A stretch of DNA of 64,000 bases from Flavobacterium sp. ASV13 (GCF_000745775.1 NZ_JQJY01000003.1:186001-250000); one strand, 5' to 3'. Counted from the first letter of the stretch, positions 27,004 through 35,860 are shown. Notes: generated by a model from the letters alone, not told the origin. Program-made: numbers and translations.

Positions 27004-27450
27004 ATGAAAAAATATTACTTACTATTACTTATAGCAGTTCTTGGCTCCTGTAGCAGCAACGATAGTGAACCAAACGACACTACAGCTCAAGAATCTTTAA
27101 GCGGACGCTGGAACTGGGTACAATCTACCACGCAATCTAATAATACACCAATTACGCCTGCCTCACACAATACTACAATTGTTTTAGAATTTTCTGGCAC
27201 TTCTTTCAAACAATATCAAAATGGAGCTTTGGATTCTAACAGAACCTTTTTTGTTGTAAAAAAGCCATCAATTTATGGTGGTGAAAAAAATATGTTTGTA
27301 TTTGTCAATGCTTATTCTCTTACAGGCAAATCTTCGCAAACTCGACCTACCGGTGATCTTTCCTTTGAAATCATTGAAAATAAACTGTATATCAGGGAAG
27401 AATTCACGAATGGTATAATATCAGAATATGATCGTATAAAAGAATATTAA
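27004..27450 (+). CDS. Small lipoprotein, lipocalin-like (array member 1)
   Basis: 148 residues; lipobox LGSCSSN gives Cys16. After a short linker comes SGRWNWVQ, then EFSGTSFKQYQNGALDS, VKKPSIYGGEKN and a final YDRIKEY, a pattern of strands typical of lipocalin-like lipoproteins in Flavobacteria. It shares this layout with the next two genes. No enzyme motif; location probably periplasmic face or surface. First of four consecutive lipoprotein genes. Confidence 0.72.
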   Translation: MKKYYLLLLIAVLGSCSSNDSEPNDTTAQESLSGRWNWVQSTTQSNNTPITPASHNTTIVLEFSGTSFKQYQNGALDSNRTFFVVKKPSIYGGEKNMFVFVNAYSLTGKSSQTRPTGDLSFEIIENKLYIREEFTNGIISEYDRIKEY

Positions 27451-27467
27451 AAGCTAAATCAATTCTT

Positions 27468-27914
27468 ATGAAAAAATATTTTTTATTTTTTGCTTTGATC
27501 ATTTTGAGTTCATGCAATAGTGACGATACTCCCAAAAATGACGATGCCGAAGTCGAAAAGAAACTACAAGGAAAATGGAGCTGGACCAGTACTACTAACG
27601 GAGTCGACGGCACTATTACTACACCCGAAACTGAAAAGAAAACAATTCTACTTGAATTTTCAGGTAACAGTTTTAAAAAATATATCGATGGAATTTTAAC
27701 AATAAATACCACATTTGAAATCGTGACCCAACAAGTGATTGGAGAAACCCCTACTCAAACCCTAGTTATAGCTGGTTTTTATCGCATTACAAACAAAAAA
27801 GCCACGATAGTCCCTACTCATAGCTTTGAAGGCATTAAAATAAGTGGTTCTAAGTTAAATCTGAATATGATATGCAACAAATGCAATTCTTCTGAATATG
27901 TTCGTTTAAACTAA
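27468..27914 (+). CDS. Small lipoprotein, lipocalin-like (array member 2)
   Basis: 148 residues with lipobox LSSCNSD (Cys16). The layout repeats member 1: GKWSWTSTTNG at the domain start, EFSGNSFKKYIDG in the middle and YVRLN at the end. Adds a CNKCN motif near the C-terminus that member 3 mirrors (CNDCF), possibly a disulphide or metal site. The gap to the previous gene is 17 bases, so co-transcription is likely. Confidence 0.72.
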   Translation: MKKYFLFFALIILSSCNSDDTPKNDDAEVEKKLQGKWSWTSTTNGVDGTITTPETEKKTILLEFSGNSFKKYIDGILTINTTFEIVTQQVIGETPTQTLVIAGFYRITNKKATIVPTHSFEGIKISGSKLNLNMICNKCNSSEYVRLN

Positions 27915-27925
27915 AATTATTGCAA

Positions 27926-28333
27926 ATGAAAAAATATCTTTTACTTTTTGTATTAATCATTTTGAGTTCGTGCAGCAATGACGATAAAAATTCTAATAGC
28001 GTAGCTTCGTTGCAAGGCCGATGGCTTTGGGTTTCATCGACTGGAGGTTTTCAAGGTGTTACTCCTGCTGCTTTGAATCGAAAAGAAGAACTTGAATTCT
28101 CTGATAATTATGTAAAAACGTACATAGATGGCCAATTAATGAAAAAACTAAAGTTTCATATTGCCACAAAAAAATCAATTTTTGGAGGAAATAAAAAATT
28201 GATTGTAATTGATAAAGAGGACATAACTCAAGTATATTATGCTGATCGATCTTTTATTATTGCTGGCGATAAACTGACTTTAAGCGAAGAATGCAATGAC
28301 TGTTTTATATCGAAATATGAAAAAGTAAAATAA
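27926..28333 (+). CDS. Small lipoprotein, lipocalin-like (array member 3)
   Basis: 136 residues from the ATG at 27926; a TTG six bases earlier is in frame but the lipoprotein signal starts better at MKKYLLLF. Lipobox LSSCSND. Domain starts with GRWLWVSSTGG, middle ELEFSDNYVKTYIDG, then KKSIFGGNKK, close to the KKPSIYGGEK of member 1. C-terminal ECNDCFISKYEKVK. A clear paralogue of members 1 and 2. Confidence 0.72.
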   Translation: MKKYLLLFVLIILSSCSNDDKNSNSVASLQGRWLWVSSTGGFQGVTPAALNRKEELEFSDNYVKTYIDGQLMKKLKFHIATKKSIFGGNKKLIVIDKEDITQVYYADRSFIIAGDKLTLSEECNDCFISKYEKVK

Positions 28334-28336
28334 ATT

Positions 28337-28756
28337 ATGATGAAGAAAATTATTCCGATTATTTTTATTCTTTTAGCTTTTACAAGCTGTTCGGATGATG
28401 ACGACAATACTAATCCGTTGATTGGAAGTTGGAAATTGGTAAAAACCCGAAATTTTGTTTATGGCGCTGCTGATTATCCAAATAAGGAAACTTTCACTGA
28501 TTACTCAGACAAAAATATTGTCTACACCTTTGATGGAAGATCTAATTTAACAATTAGTATCGATGGGGAAAAAGAAGAGCACGAATATGAATATAAACTC
28601 GACTATTTATCTGGAGGTCCTTCTTCCGGAGAACCAAAAACCCAATTAGTTCTTATTGATAATTCAAAATGGACTTATGGAATTTCCGATAAAGGGGAAA
28701 TGATTTTGGGAAAATCGTATGTTGATGGTTCTGATTTATATTTTGTGCGACAATAA
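28337..28756 (+). CDS. Small lipoprotein (array member 4, divergent)
   Basis: 139 residues, lipobox FTSCSDDDD, start chosen at the ATG 3 bases after the previous stop (the second Met could also serve). The domain begins LIGSWKLVKTRNF and ends SYVDGSDLYFVRQ, a lipocalin-like layout but more divergent from members 1-3, with no EFSG block. A bidirectional terminator follows. Probably co-transcribed with the array. Confidence 0.68.
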   Translation: MMKKIIPIIFILLAFTSCSDDDDNTNPLIGSWKLVKTRNFVYGAADYPNKETFTDYSDKNIVYTFDGRSNLTISIDGEKEEHEYEYKLDYLSGGPSSGEPKTQLVLIDNSKWTYGISDKGEMILGKSYVDGSDLYFVRQ

Positions 28757-28764
28757 AAAATAAA

Positions 28765-28806
28765 AAAATGCTCTTCTGAATAATTTCCAGAAGAGCATTT
28801 TTTATT
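28765..28806. terminator. Bidirectional terminator between the lipoprotein array and the M14 peptidase
   Basis: AAAATGCTCTTCTG and CAGAAGAGCATTTT form a 14-bp stem around an eight-base loop, with A and T runs outside, serving both converging genes. Confidence 0.88.
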
Positions 28807-31312
28807 AATTGACTAAAAACAATGAATTACTGAATAAGAGGATTCCGTTTTCCCAAAAACCTCTAAAAAGAGGGTTGTCCATCATATAAATTACACTTCC
28901 GTCGCCTCTTTTATCGACTGCAAAAGTCACAGTTTCAGGGAGTTTTTTCTTGATATCGTTTCCAACGAAACCATAACTCAAAAAGTTTTTTGGTATATAA
29001 GCCACGTTAATCGCATTCTTTAAAAGCGAGAACGATCTTTCGTTTGTTTTTAAACTATAATAAGTATTTCCTAATCCAAACGCCATTGGATACGTTTTAT
29101 CTAATTTATTTTCGATAATCGCGCCTGGAATTGTACCTGAAATTTCTCTTCTTTCTGAACCTTCAAAGTCTAGAAAGCGTTTTTTAAGCTCAATTTCTTT
29201 TTCTTCTTTCTCCGACTTCTCTTTGTCTTCTTTACTTGCGAACATACTTAAAGCATAACCTTCGCGATCCTGAAATAGCGAAATTGCACTGCTCATAGCA
29301 ATTACTTTTCCGCCATTTTTAATCCATTCGTCAATGTGTTTTTTCTGATCGTCTGAAAAATCATAAGAGCCATCTGAAAGAATTAAAGTATTGTAATTGT
29401 ACAATTTAACTCGGTTGAAATTGGAAGTTTCAACAATACTTACCGGATATTTTATCACTTCGTCCAAATAATGCCAATTGGCTCCAAACTCGGTCGAGAC
29501 AATTCCTTTTCCAGAAAGCATCAATATTTTTGGTGCTTTTAAAAGAACAAAATTTTCTCCACCAATATCTTTTGAATTGGTGGAAAATCCCGTCGTAATA
29601 AAACTGTAATCCGATTTGATTTTAATGATTTCGCTGACAGTTTTCTCAAAATCGGCAATTTTTGGATTATCGGCGCGACTTATAATTAAACCGCCCGGCT
29701 CAATTGTAATTGTTCCGAAAACTGCCTTTTTCATTGCCGAACGCACTTTAATTCCGCCTTGATGCAATATTGAAAGAATTTGTGCCGAAATTCTACTGTT
29801 CCAAGGCACATAAAATGCGTAAACACTTGCCGGAATATTTTTTGGAGCAATTTCAATTGCAGTTTTCGTTTTTACAGAAAGTGCATTTTTTACTGCATAA
29901 CCTTCAACTCCATAAGCCAATGGCAATACCCAAGCCGTGATATCATAGGATAAACTGTCATTCAATTTTTGATTTGGTTCGAATAAAACCTGCGTCAAAA
30001 CAGATCTCGGCTGATCTGCTTTTATGATTAAATCATTTGGTTCAATCTTGAAACTTTCAATTTTCTTGTTTTGATAATGAAAACCTGAAGCGTTAGCAGA
30101 TGCATCGGCGTAACTGAATTCTATATCATTCTTTTTCAGCACTTCAGTCAGTTGTTCCAGTTTTGCATTGCTTTTTAAAACATAGGTATTGTAAACACCT
30201 TTTGCTTTTTTTCGGGCGTTGGTATGAAAATCTCTAAAACCTTTCAAAAGTACATCTTTTTGTGAAGCCGCACTTTCAACCACTGTCAATACAGCCGTTG
30301 CATGATGTGTTAAACGGTCTTTTATGGTAACGTTTGTGCCGTTTTCCATTGTTACTTCGCGTCCTGCTCCAATTCCACCCTGCTCTAATGTCAAACCAAC
30401 TGCGCCATTGTAGGTTGGATATGTATCGCCATAACTCGGATAAAACAAATCAAAACGTTCTCTGGTGTTGTACATCCAGTTCTGTTTGTCGAATTTTTGC
30501 GAAATATTTTTTCCTAAAACATTATGAAAATCCTTTTGATATTGCTCGATAAACTCATGCAAAGGTTCGGCTGCAGGAGGAAAAAAGTAAGGTGAATTAT
30601 AACTCATTTCATGCACATCTGTATGAACCTGAGGCATCCATTGATTGTACACTTTTATACGTTGCTGTGATTCAACTTGAGTTTGCCATGCCCAATCGCG
30701 ATTCAAATCAAACAAATAATGATTGTATCTTCCGCCTGGCCATTCTTCCATATGCTCTCTGTCGTACAAACCTGGATGATTCTTTTTACCTGAAATCTCT
30801 CTCAGCCAGTTTCCATAACGGGAATAACCATCAGGATTAATACATGGATCCAAAATTACAATGGTATTTTTAAGCCATTTTTTGGTTTCTTCGTTTGATG
30901 GATTCAAAAGTTCGTAGGCAACAGTTAAAGCGCTTTCTGTTCCTGCAAATTCATTTCCATGTACATTGAAACTCAGCCACACAATAATTTTGTCTTGTGA
31001 AGTAGTCGATTTTGAATCAGAAAGCCCAATCGAAGCCAAATTATTTAAACGAATTTGCTCCAGATTTTTCAGGTTTTCAACATCCGAAATAAAATATAAA
31101 TTCAAATCGCGCTGTTCGTTTGTCAAACCATACTGCTGTTTTTTGATTAAAGCTGAATTCTCGGTTAGATATTTAAAATAATCTTCGACCTGATGATAAT
31201 AGCTAATTTGCTTTCCGTAATTCGGAATAAATTCTGAAGGCGACTTCAACTGAGCCAAAGCAGAAATTGAAGCAGTTATAAAAAATAATGCTACGTAAAG
31301 GTTTTTTGTCAT
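28805..31312 (-). CDS. Secreted M14 family zinc carboxypeptidase, large form
   Basis: 835 residues. Signal peptide 1-20 (SISALAQ). M14 zinc motif His118-x-x-Glu121 in NVHGNEFAG, NPDG at 159-162, FDLNRDW around 201-207, and a candidate third ligand His230 or His234 in HTDVHEMS; a LTLEQGG segment near residue 310 is the likely catalytic Glu region. The C-terminal half (about 560-720) looks like a class I glutamine-amidotransferase-like fold (LILSDGSYDF, GGKVIAMSS), as in other large M14 proteins of Bacteroidetes. It should remove C-terminal residues from peptides outside the inner membrane. Substrate unknown. Confidence 0.88.
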   Translation of the reverse strand: MTKNLYVALFFITASISALAQLKSPSEFIPNYGKQISYYHQVEDYFKYLTENSALIKKQQYGLTNEQRDLNLYFISDVENLKNLEQIRLNNLASIGLSDSKSTTSQDKIIVWLSFNVHGNEFAGTESALTVAYELLNPSNEETKKWLKNTIVILDPCINPDGYSRYGNWLREISGKKNHPGLYDREHMEEWPGGRYNHYLFDLNRDWAWQTQVESQQRIKVYNQWMPQVHTDVHEMSYNSPYFFPPAAEPLHEFIEQYQKDFHNVLGKNISQKFDKQNWMYNTRERFDLFYPSYGDTYPTYNGAVGLTLEQGGIGAGREVTMENGTNVTIKDRLTHHATAVLTVVESAASQKDVLLKGFRDFHTNARKKAKGVYNTYVLKSNAKLEQLTEVLKKNDIEFSYADASANASGFHYQNKKIESFKIEPNDLIIKADQPRSVLTQVLFEPNQKLNDSLSYDITAWVLPLAYGVEGYAVKNALSVKTKTAIEIAPKNIPASVYAFYVPWNSRISAQILSILHQGGIKVRSAMKKAVFGTITIEPGGLIISRADNPKIADFEKTVSEIIKIKSDYSFITTGFSTNSKDIGGENFVLLKAPKILMLSGKGIVSTEFGANWHYLDEVIKYPVSIVETSNFNRVKLYNYNTLILSDGSYDFSDDQKKHIDEWIKNGGKVIAMSSAISLFQDREGYALSMFASKEDKEKSEKEEKEIELKKRFLDFEGSERREISGTIPGAIIENKLDKTYPMAFGLGNTYYSLKTNERSFSLLKNAINVAYIPKNFLSYGFVGNDIKKKLPETVTFAVDKRGDGSVIYMMDNPLFRGFWENGILLFSNSLFLVN

Positions 31313-31417
31313 AATTAGAAATGGTTTGCAGATGGTTAAAAATAAGAATTAACTTTATATAATTAAAAATTGTCAGAATTTTAATTGAACTATTAAATTC
31401 CAAATAAATCAAATTCC

Positions 31418-32017
31418 ATGAATATTTTAATTGTTTACGTGCATCCCAGCAAAAAATCGTATACTTTTCAGGTGTTAGAAAGGCTTAAATCTATTGTCAA
31501 GAAACAAAACTGGAATCTTGAAATATCAGATTTGTATGCTTCCGATTTTAAAAGCGATATGTCTGCAGAAGAATATGAAAGAGAAGGTTTCGCAAAACTT
31601 GATTTGCCGATTCCTAAAGATGTTTTGGAAGAACAAAAAAAGATCGAAAATGCTGATTGTATCATTTTTCTTTATCCAGTTTGGTGGAGCGATTGTCCTG
31701 CAAAACTGAAAGGCTGGTTTGACCGTGTTTATTCTGTTGGATATGCTTATGGACAAACTGAATCTTTTCCGAAAATGAAAACAATTCCGTTTGGGCTTGT
31801 AATTTGTACTGCTGGTCATCCGAATGATTTTTTAAATGAAATCGGAATGGCACAAAGCATGGAAAAAATCATGCTGGAAGACCGACTCGGAAAACGTTTT
31901 GAAAATAAAGAAATGCTGATTTTAGGCGGAACTTTGGAACTGGAAAAAGTGATGGAAGGACATTTTTTGGAGATTGAGGAACTTGCTAAAAAAATTAAAA
32001 CAATCTCAATTAAATAA
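31418..32017 (+). CDS. NAD(P)H-dependent flavodoxin-fold oxidoreductase
   Basis: 199 residues of the NQO1/KefF/MdaB-like group. VYVHPSKKSYT near the N-terminus binds FMN or FAD phosphate, LYPVWWSDCPAKLKGWFDRV is the family's central block, and GLVICTAGHP follows. These enzymes reduce quinones or related electrophiles by two electrons. Divergent from the M14 peptidase gene, followed by a cluster of palindromes. Confidence 0.85.
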   Translation: MNILIVYVHPSKKSYTFQVLERLKSIVKKQNWNLEISDLYASDFKSDMSAEEYEREGFAKLDLPIPKDVLEEQKKIENADCIIFLYPVWWSDCPAKLKGWFDRVYSVGYAYGQTESFPKMKTIPFGLVICTAGHPNDFLNEIGMAQSMEKIMLEDRLGKRFENKEMLILGGTLELEKVMEGHFLEIEELAKKIKTISIK

Positions 32018-32035
32018 AATAATCTTACAAACAAA

Positions 32036-32132
32036 CCGGACTAAAGTCCGGCTCTACAATATGTACCGAGCCTAAGGCTCTTCTAAAGTTCCGAAGGAAC
32101 GAATTATTTTGTAGAGCTGGACTTCAGTCCAG
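32036..32132. repeat. Cluster of four short palindromes inside one larger inverted repeat
   Basis: CCGGACT-AA-AGTCCGG (32036-32051), GAGCC-TAA-GGCTC (32068-32080), GTTCC-GAA-GGAAC (32088-32100) and CTGGACT-TC-AGTCCAG (32117-32132). GCTCTACAA (32051-32059) and TTGTAGAGC (32109-32117) additionally pair perfectly, so the outer two hairpins are inverted copies and the whole can fold as a cloverleaf-like structure. Confidence 0.9.
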
Positions 32133-32223
32133 TTTAAATAAAAACATATCAAATAACACAACTTGTCTGAAATTCCCCTTTCTTTTGTCTTTTAAACACC
32201 CTAACATATTGGTTATAAGATAG

Positions 32224-32231
32224 TAAATTTG
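32224..32231 (+). promoter_or_regulatory. Putative -7 box (TAAATTTG) for the SRPBCC gene
   Basis: Exact TAnnTTTG match 27 bases before the ATG at 32259. Confidence 0.45.
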
Positions 32232-32258
32232 TAATACAAACCTTTAAATTATTTAAAA

Positions 32259-32744
32259 ATGAGTACTTCAGATTTTACAACCACAATAAAAGTAGACCAA
32301 TCTCCTCAAGAAGTTTTTAATGCTCTTACAAATGTCCGAGGATGGTGGTCAGAAGAAATAAAAGGAAATACTGCAAAACAAGACGATAAATTCGATTATC
32401 ATTATGAAGATGTTCACCGCTGCAAAATAAAATTAATTGAAGTTGTTCCGAATAAAAAAATTGTCTGGTTGGTTGAAGAAAACTATTTTAAATTCACCGA
32501 AGACAAAACAGAATGGACGGGAACCAAACCAACTTTTGAAATTTCAGAAAAAGACGGAAAAACCGAACTTCGTTTTACACATTTTGGCTTAACCTCAGAA
32601 TACGAATGCTTTGAAATTTGCAGAGGCGCCTGGACAAATTACATTCAAAACAGTCTTAAAAAACTAATTGAAACAGGAAAAGGTGAGCCAAATGCAACTG
32701 GAAAACCACAAACTGAAAACGAAAAAAGACTATCTGAAAAATAG
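32259..32744 (+). CDS. SRPBCC (AHSA1-like) domain protein
   Basis: 161 residues. TTTIKVDQSPQEVFNAL opening, NVRGWWSEEIKG and the late RGAWTNYIQNSLKKLIETG block are the activator-of-Hsp90-homologue-like START fold, a hydrophobic-ligand cavity. No catalytic residues are known for these stand-alone forms. Related family member at 44113. Promoter-like box upstream; CTTAG octamers follow downstream. Confidence 0.82.
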   Translation: MSTSDFTTTIKVDQSPQEVFNALTNVRGWWSEEIKGNTAKQDDKFDYHYEDVHRCKIKLIEVVPNKKIVWLVEENYFKFTEDKTEWTGTKPTFEISEKDGKTELRFTHFGLTSEYECFEICRGAWTNYIQNSLKKLIETGKGEPNATGKPQTENEKRLSEK

Positions 32745-32754
32745 AATCCCAAAA

Positions 32755-32790
32755 ACCTCAGAATCTTAGTATCTTAGAACCTTAGCATCT
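32755..32790. repeat. CTTAG octamer cluster
   Basis: Units CTCAGAAT, CTTAGTAT, CTTAGAAC, CTTAGCAT directly after the SRPBCC gene and about 85 bases before the NmrA-like gene, on the coding strand of both. Same family as at 8772 and 11219. Confidence 0.85.
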
Positions 32791-32872
32791 TTTTCGGCTA
32801 CAACAATAGTAGATTTGGCTACAGCACTTTTTTAGATGTTGCGCAACTTTGCAATATCTAAAATTAGAACAA

Positions 32873-33769
32873 ATGAAAATCATACTTACAGGTTCTTTAG
32901 GGAACATCAGCAAACCTTTAGCTATTAAATTAGTACAAAAAGGACATGACATTTCGATTATCAGTAGTAACGCTGAAAATCAGTCTGAAATTGAAAAATT
33001 AGGTGCAAAAGCATTAATCGGATCGGTTGAAGATTTAGATTTTTTGACCAAAAGTTTTAAGGATGCAGATGCTGTTTATTGCATGATTCCGCGTGCAAAT
33101 TATTTTGATCCAAATCTTGATTTAGATGCTTTTACGCGAAAAATCGGAAATAATTATGCCGAAGCAATTGCAAAATCAGGCGTAAAACGTGTGGTTTTCC
33201 TGAGCAGTATTGGAGCACATTTAGAAAAAAATTCAGGAATTATTCAGCGTTATAATGAGATTGAAAGTGTATTGAATAAACTTTCAGACGTTTCGATAAC
33301 CTTTATGCGTCCAACTTCTTTCTATTATAATTTGCTGGCTTATATTCCTGTAATTAAAAATCAAGGTTTTATCGCTGCCAATTATGGTGCTGATTCCATT
33401 ATTCCGTGGGTTTCTCCAAATGATATTGCAGATGCAATTTCAGCCGAACTTACAACTCCACTTGACGGAAAAAAAGTTCGTTATGTTGCAAGTGAAGAAC
33501 TTACTGGACATGAAACGGCAAGCATTTTAGGAGAAGCGATTGGAAAACCTGATTTAAAATGGATTTTAACCACAGATGAAGAAACTTTGAATGGTTTAAT
33601 TGCTGTCGGAATGCAACCTAAAATTGCAGAAGGTTTAGTCGAAATGTACTCCGCATTACATAATGGTTTATTAGGCGAAGATTATTACCAAAACCGACCT
33701 GCAGAATTGGGAAAAACAAAACTTACAACATACGCAAAAGAATTTGCTTCGATTTACAATCAGAAATAA
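32873..33769 (+). CDS. NmrA-like NAD(P)-binding protein
   Basis: 298 residues from the ATG at 32873; an in-frame TTG at 32849 would add eight residues, but MKIILTGSLGNISKPLA is the natural first Rossmann strand. The GxxGxxx-type loop, DADAVYCMIP and VKRVVFLSSIGAH blocks fit the NmrA/short-chain reductase group (atypical SDR, often quinone or redox sensors). It lies 12 bases before an AraC-type regulator on the same strand, likely one operon. Confidence 0.85.
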   Translation: MKIILTGSLGNISKPLAIKLVQKGHDISIISSNAENQSEIEKLGAKALIGSVEDLDFLTKSFKDADAVYCMIPRANYFDPNLDLDAFTRKIGNNYAEAIAKSGVKRVVFLSSIGAHLEKNSGIIQRYNEIESVLNKLSDVSITFMRPTSFYYNLLAYIPVIKNQGFIAANYGADSIIPWVSPNDIADAISAELTTPLDGKKVRYVASEELTGHETASILGEAIGKPDLKWILTTDEETLNGLIAVGMQPKIAEGLVEMYSALHNGLLGEDYYQNRPAELGKTKLTTYAKEFASIYNQK

Positions 33770-33781
33770 GTACCTTAGACT

Positions 33782-34696
33782 ATGGCAAATTTTCAACCAC
33801 ACCGAATAAAAACTATAAGCGAATTTCATGAATTTAGAGATTTGCCAAAACCCCAACATCCGTTAATCAGTGTTTACAATTTTGAAGATCTTAAATATCT
33901 CAATGAAGCCGAACCGAAAAGCTTAATGTTGGATTTTTATTCGATTGCACTTAAAAGGAATTCGAATGCTAAAATGAGATACGGTCAGCAGGAGTACGAC
34001 TTTAAAGAAGGGGTTTTAATGTTTATTTCGCCAGGGCAAGTTTTTTCAATCGAAGGAAATTCAGAACTACAACATACAGGATGGTCATTATTGATCCATC
34101 CTGATTTTTTGTGGAATACACCATTGGCACAAAAAATCAAACAATATGAGTATTTTGGTTATGCGGTTCACGAAGCATTACATCTTTCTGATAAAGAAGA
34201 AAATATGCTTGTGGGAATTATCAAAAATATTCAGCAGGAATACCAATCGAACATTGATAAATTTAGTCAGGATGTCATTATTGCTCAAATTGAATTATTT
34301 CTAACGTATTCTGAACGTTTCTACAACCGACAATTTATTACCAGAAAAATAAGCAACCATCAAATATTAGCTCGTTTAGAAAAATTGCTTGAAGATTATT
34401 TCAACGATCATTCTTTGTCAAAAAAAGGTTTGCCAACAGTTCAGTTTATTGCAGAAAACCTCAATGTTTCGCCTAATTATCTAAGTGGTTTATTGAAATT
34501 ACTTACAGGCCAGAGCACGCAGCAACACATCCACAATAAATTAATCGAAAAGGCAAAAGAAAAACTTTCAACAACTAGTTTATCAATAAGTGAAATTGCA
34601 TTCGAATTAGGTTTTGAGCATCAGCAATCCTTCAGCAAATTATTCAAAACCAAAACAAATGTTTCGCCTTTAGAATTCAGACAATCATTTAATTAA
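33782..34696 (+). CDS. AraC family transcriptional regulator
   Basis: 304 residues. N-terminal cupin-like ligand domain (about 45-150: GVLMFISPGQVFSIEG), C-terminal double helix-turn-helix (about 215-304) with the signature LSISEIAFELGFEHQQSFSKLFK. Probably regulates the NmrA-like gene directly upstream in the same operon, an inference from position. The effector is unknown. Confidence 0.9.
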   Translation: MANFQPHRIKTISEFHEFRDLPKPQHPLISVYNFEDLKYLNEAEPKSLMLDFYSIALKRNSNAKMRYGQQEYDFKEGVLMFISPGQVFSIEGNSELQHTGWSLLIHPDFLWNTPLAQKIKQYEYFGYAVHEALHLSDKEENMLVGIIKNIQQEYQSNIDKFSQDVIIAQIELFLTYSERFYNRQFITRKISNHQILARLEKLLEDYFNDHSLSKKGLPTVQFIAENLNVSPNYLSGLLKLLTGQSTQQHIHNKLIEKAKEKLSTTSLSISEIAFELGFEHQQSFSKLFKTKTNVSPLEFRQSFN

Positions 34697-34758
34697 AACT
34701 TTTTTCGATACATATAATTTATAATTTTCATAAATTCGTAAAACTAAAACTTTAATTT

Positions 34759-35184
34759 ATGAACCCTATTTTAAGAAATACTCTGGCGGTTATTGCCGGA
34801 ATTATTATTGGAAGTATTGTCAATATGAGTATAATTTTAATAAGCGGTTCAATTATTCCTCCTCCAAAAGGTGCAGATAACACCACTATGGAAGGCTTAA
34901 AAGCAACAATGCATCTATTTGAAGCCAAACATTTTCTTTTTCCGTTTTTAGCACATGCAATAGGAACTTTTGCCGGAGCAATTACAACGGCTCTGATTGC
35001 TTTTAACCATAAAAAGAAACTGGCTTTGCTTATAGGTGCTTTCTTTTTGTTTGGCGGTATCGTAAGTCTGTGTTCACTGCCTTCGCCAATGTGGTTTACA
35101 GTTGTAGATTTAGTTTTTGCCTACATTCCGATGGCCTATTTGGCTTTGAAATTAACTTGTAGAAGAAAACCTCAACTCCACTAA
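34759..35184 (+). CDS. Hypothetical four-helix membrane protein
   Basis: 141 residues with hydrophobic segments at about 8-30, 52-75, 82-103 and 108-128. No charged catalytic residues inside the membrane part. Not recognised. The following ArsR-type fragment gene starts 1 base after its stop, so the two are translationally close and probably in the same transcript. Confidence 0.65.
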   Translation: MNPILRNTLAVIAGIIIGSIVNMSIILISGSIIPPPKGADNTTMEGLKATMHLFEAKHFLFPFLAHAIGTFAGAITTALIAFNHKKKLALLIGAFFLFGGIVSLCSLPSPMWFTVVDLVFAYIPMAYLALKLTCRRKPQLH

Positions 35185-35185
35185 A

Positions 35186-35401
35186 ATGAACAACGAATCT
35201 GTGAAAGTAAAACCTGCAAAAATGTGTTACTCGCATATTGGAGGAAAACTCGGCCAGTTGCTAGTTGAAACTTTTGCCGAAAAAGGATGGATTGCTAAGA
35301 AAACTCCAACAGATAAACATTTCTACATAACAGAAATTGGCCAAACCGAATTAGAAAAATTAGGTGTTGATATTTCTCAAATCAAACCGGAAGATTTATA
35401 A
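35186..35401 (+). CDS. Stand-alone ArsR-regulator C-terminal-like domain
   Basis: 71 residues. AKMCYSHIGGKLGQLLVE, then KGWIAKK and FYITEIGQTELEKLGVDIS match the C-terminal part of a class of ArsR regulators (usual text CYDHLAGRLG ... GWL ... LTPAG ... LGID). The N-terminal winged helix that would bind DNA is absent: the frame starts right at this domain and the upstream gene is an unrelated membrane protein. It could be a ligand-binding or dimerisation module acting alone. Confidence 0.6.
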   Translation: MNNESVKVKPAKMCYSHIGGKLGQLLVETFAEKGWIAKKTPTDKHFYITEIGQTELEKLGVDISQIKPEDL

Positions 35402-35470
35402 AAAAATAAATAAAATCCGGACTTTATTTACCCCAAATGTAGCTTCAAATTTCTTAACTTAGTTGTCTTT

Positions 35471-35478
35471 TATATTTG
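35471..35478 (+). promoter_or_regulatory. Putative -7 box (TATATTTG) immediately before a start codon
   Basis: Exact TAnnTTTG; its last G is six bases before the ATG at 35485, so a transcript from it would have almost no leader. Confidence 0.4.
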
Positions 35479-35484
35479 AACATC

Positions 35485-35853
35485 ATGACTAAGAAAGAAA
35501 TTGCCAGAGACTTCCTGAAACTTGCTGCAAACGGACATTCGCATGAGGCATTTCGACTTCATGTCAGCAAAAAATTCAAACATCATAACGCTTATTTTAA
35601 AGGCGATGCGGAAACTTTGATGCTCGCAATGGAAGAATCAGCGCGAACAAATCCGAATAAGATTTTTAAAATCCATCATATTTTAGAAGATGACAATTTG
35701 GTCGCTGTGCATTCTCATTTAAAGCAAAACTCAACAGATATAGGTTTTGCAGTTGTTCATATTCTAAAATTTAAAGGAGATAAAATTGTAGAACTTTGGG
35801 ATTTAGGTCAGCCCGTCCCAAAAGAAACAATTAACGAAAACGGAATGTTTTGA
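35485..35853 (+). CDS. SnoaL/NTF2-like domain protein
   Basis: 122 residues from the ATG at 35485. An in-frame TTG at 35476 belongs to the TATATTTG box and is an unlikely start. FLKLAANGHSHEAFRLHVSKKFKHHNAYFKGD and IVELWDLGQPVP are typical of SnoaL-like predicted ester cyclase/NTF2-fold proteins, usually small-molecule binding or isomerase scaffolds. Substrate unknown. A CGCAAAG palindrome begins 8 bases after the stop. Confidence 0.78.
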   Translation: MTKKEIARDFLKLAANGHSHEAFRLHVSKKFKHHNAYFKGDAETLMLAMEESARTNPNKIFKIHHILEDDNLVAVHSHLKQNSTDIGFAVVHILKFKGDKIVELWDLGQPVPKETINENGMF

Positions 35854-35860
35854 TTTTTTT

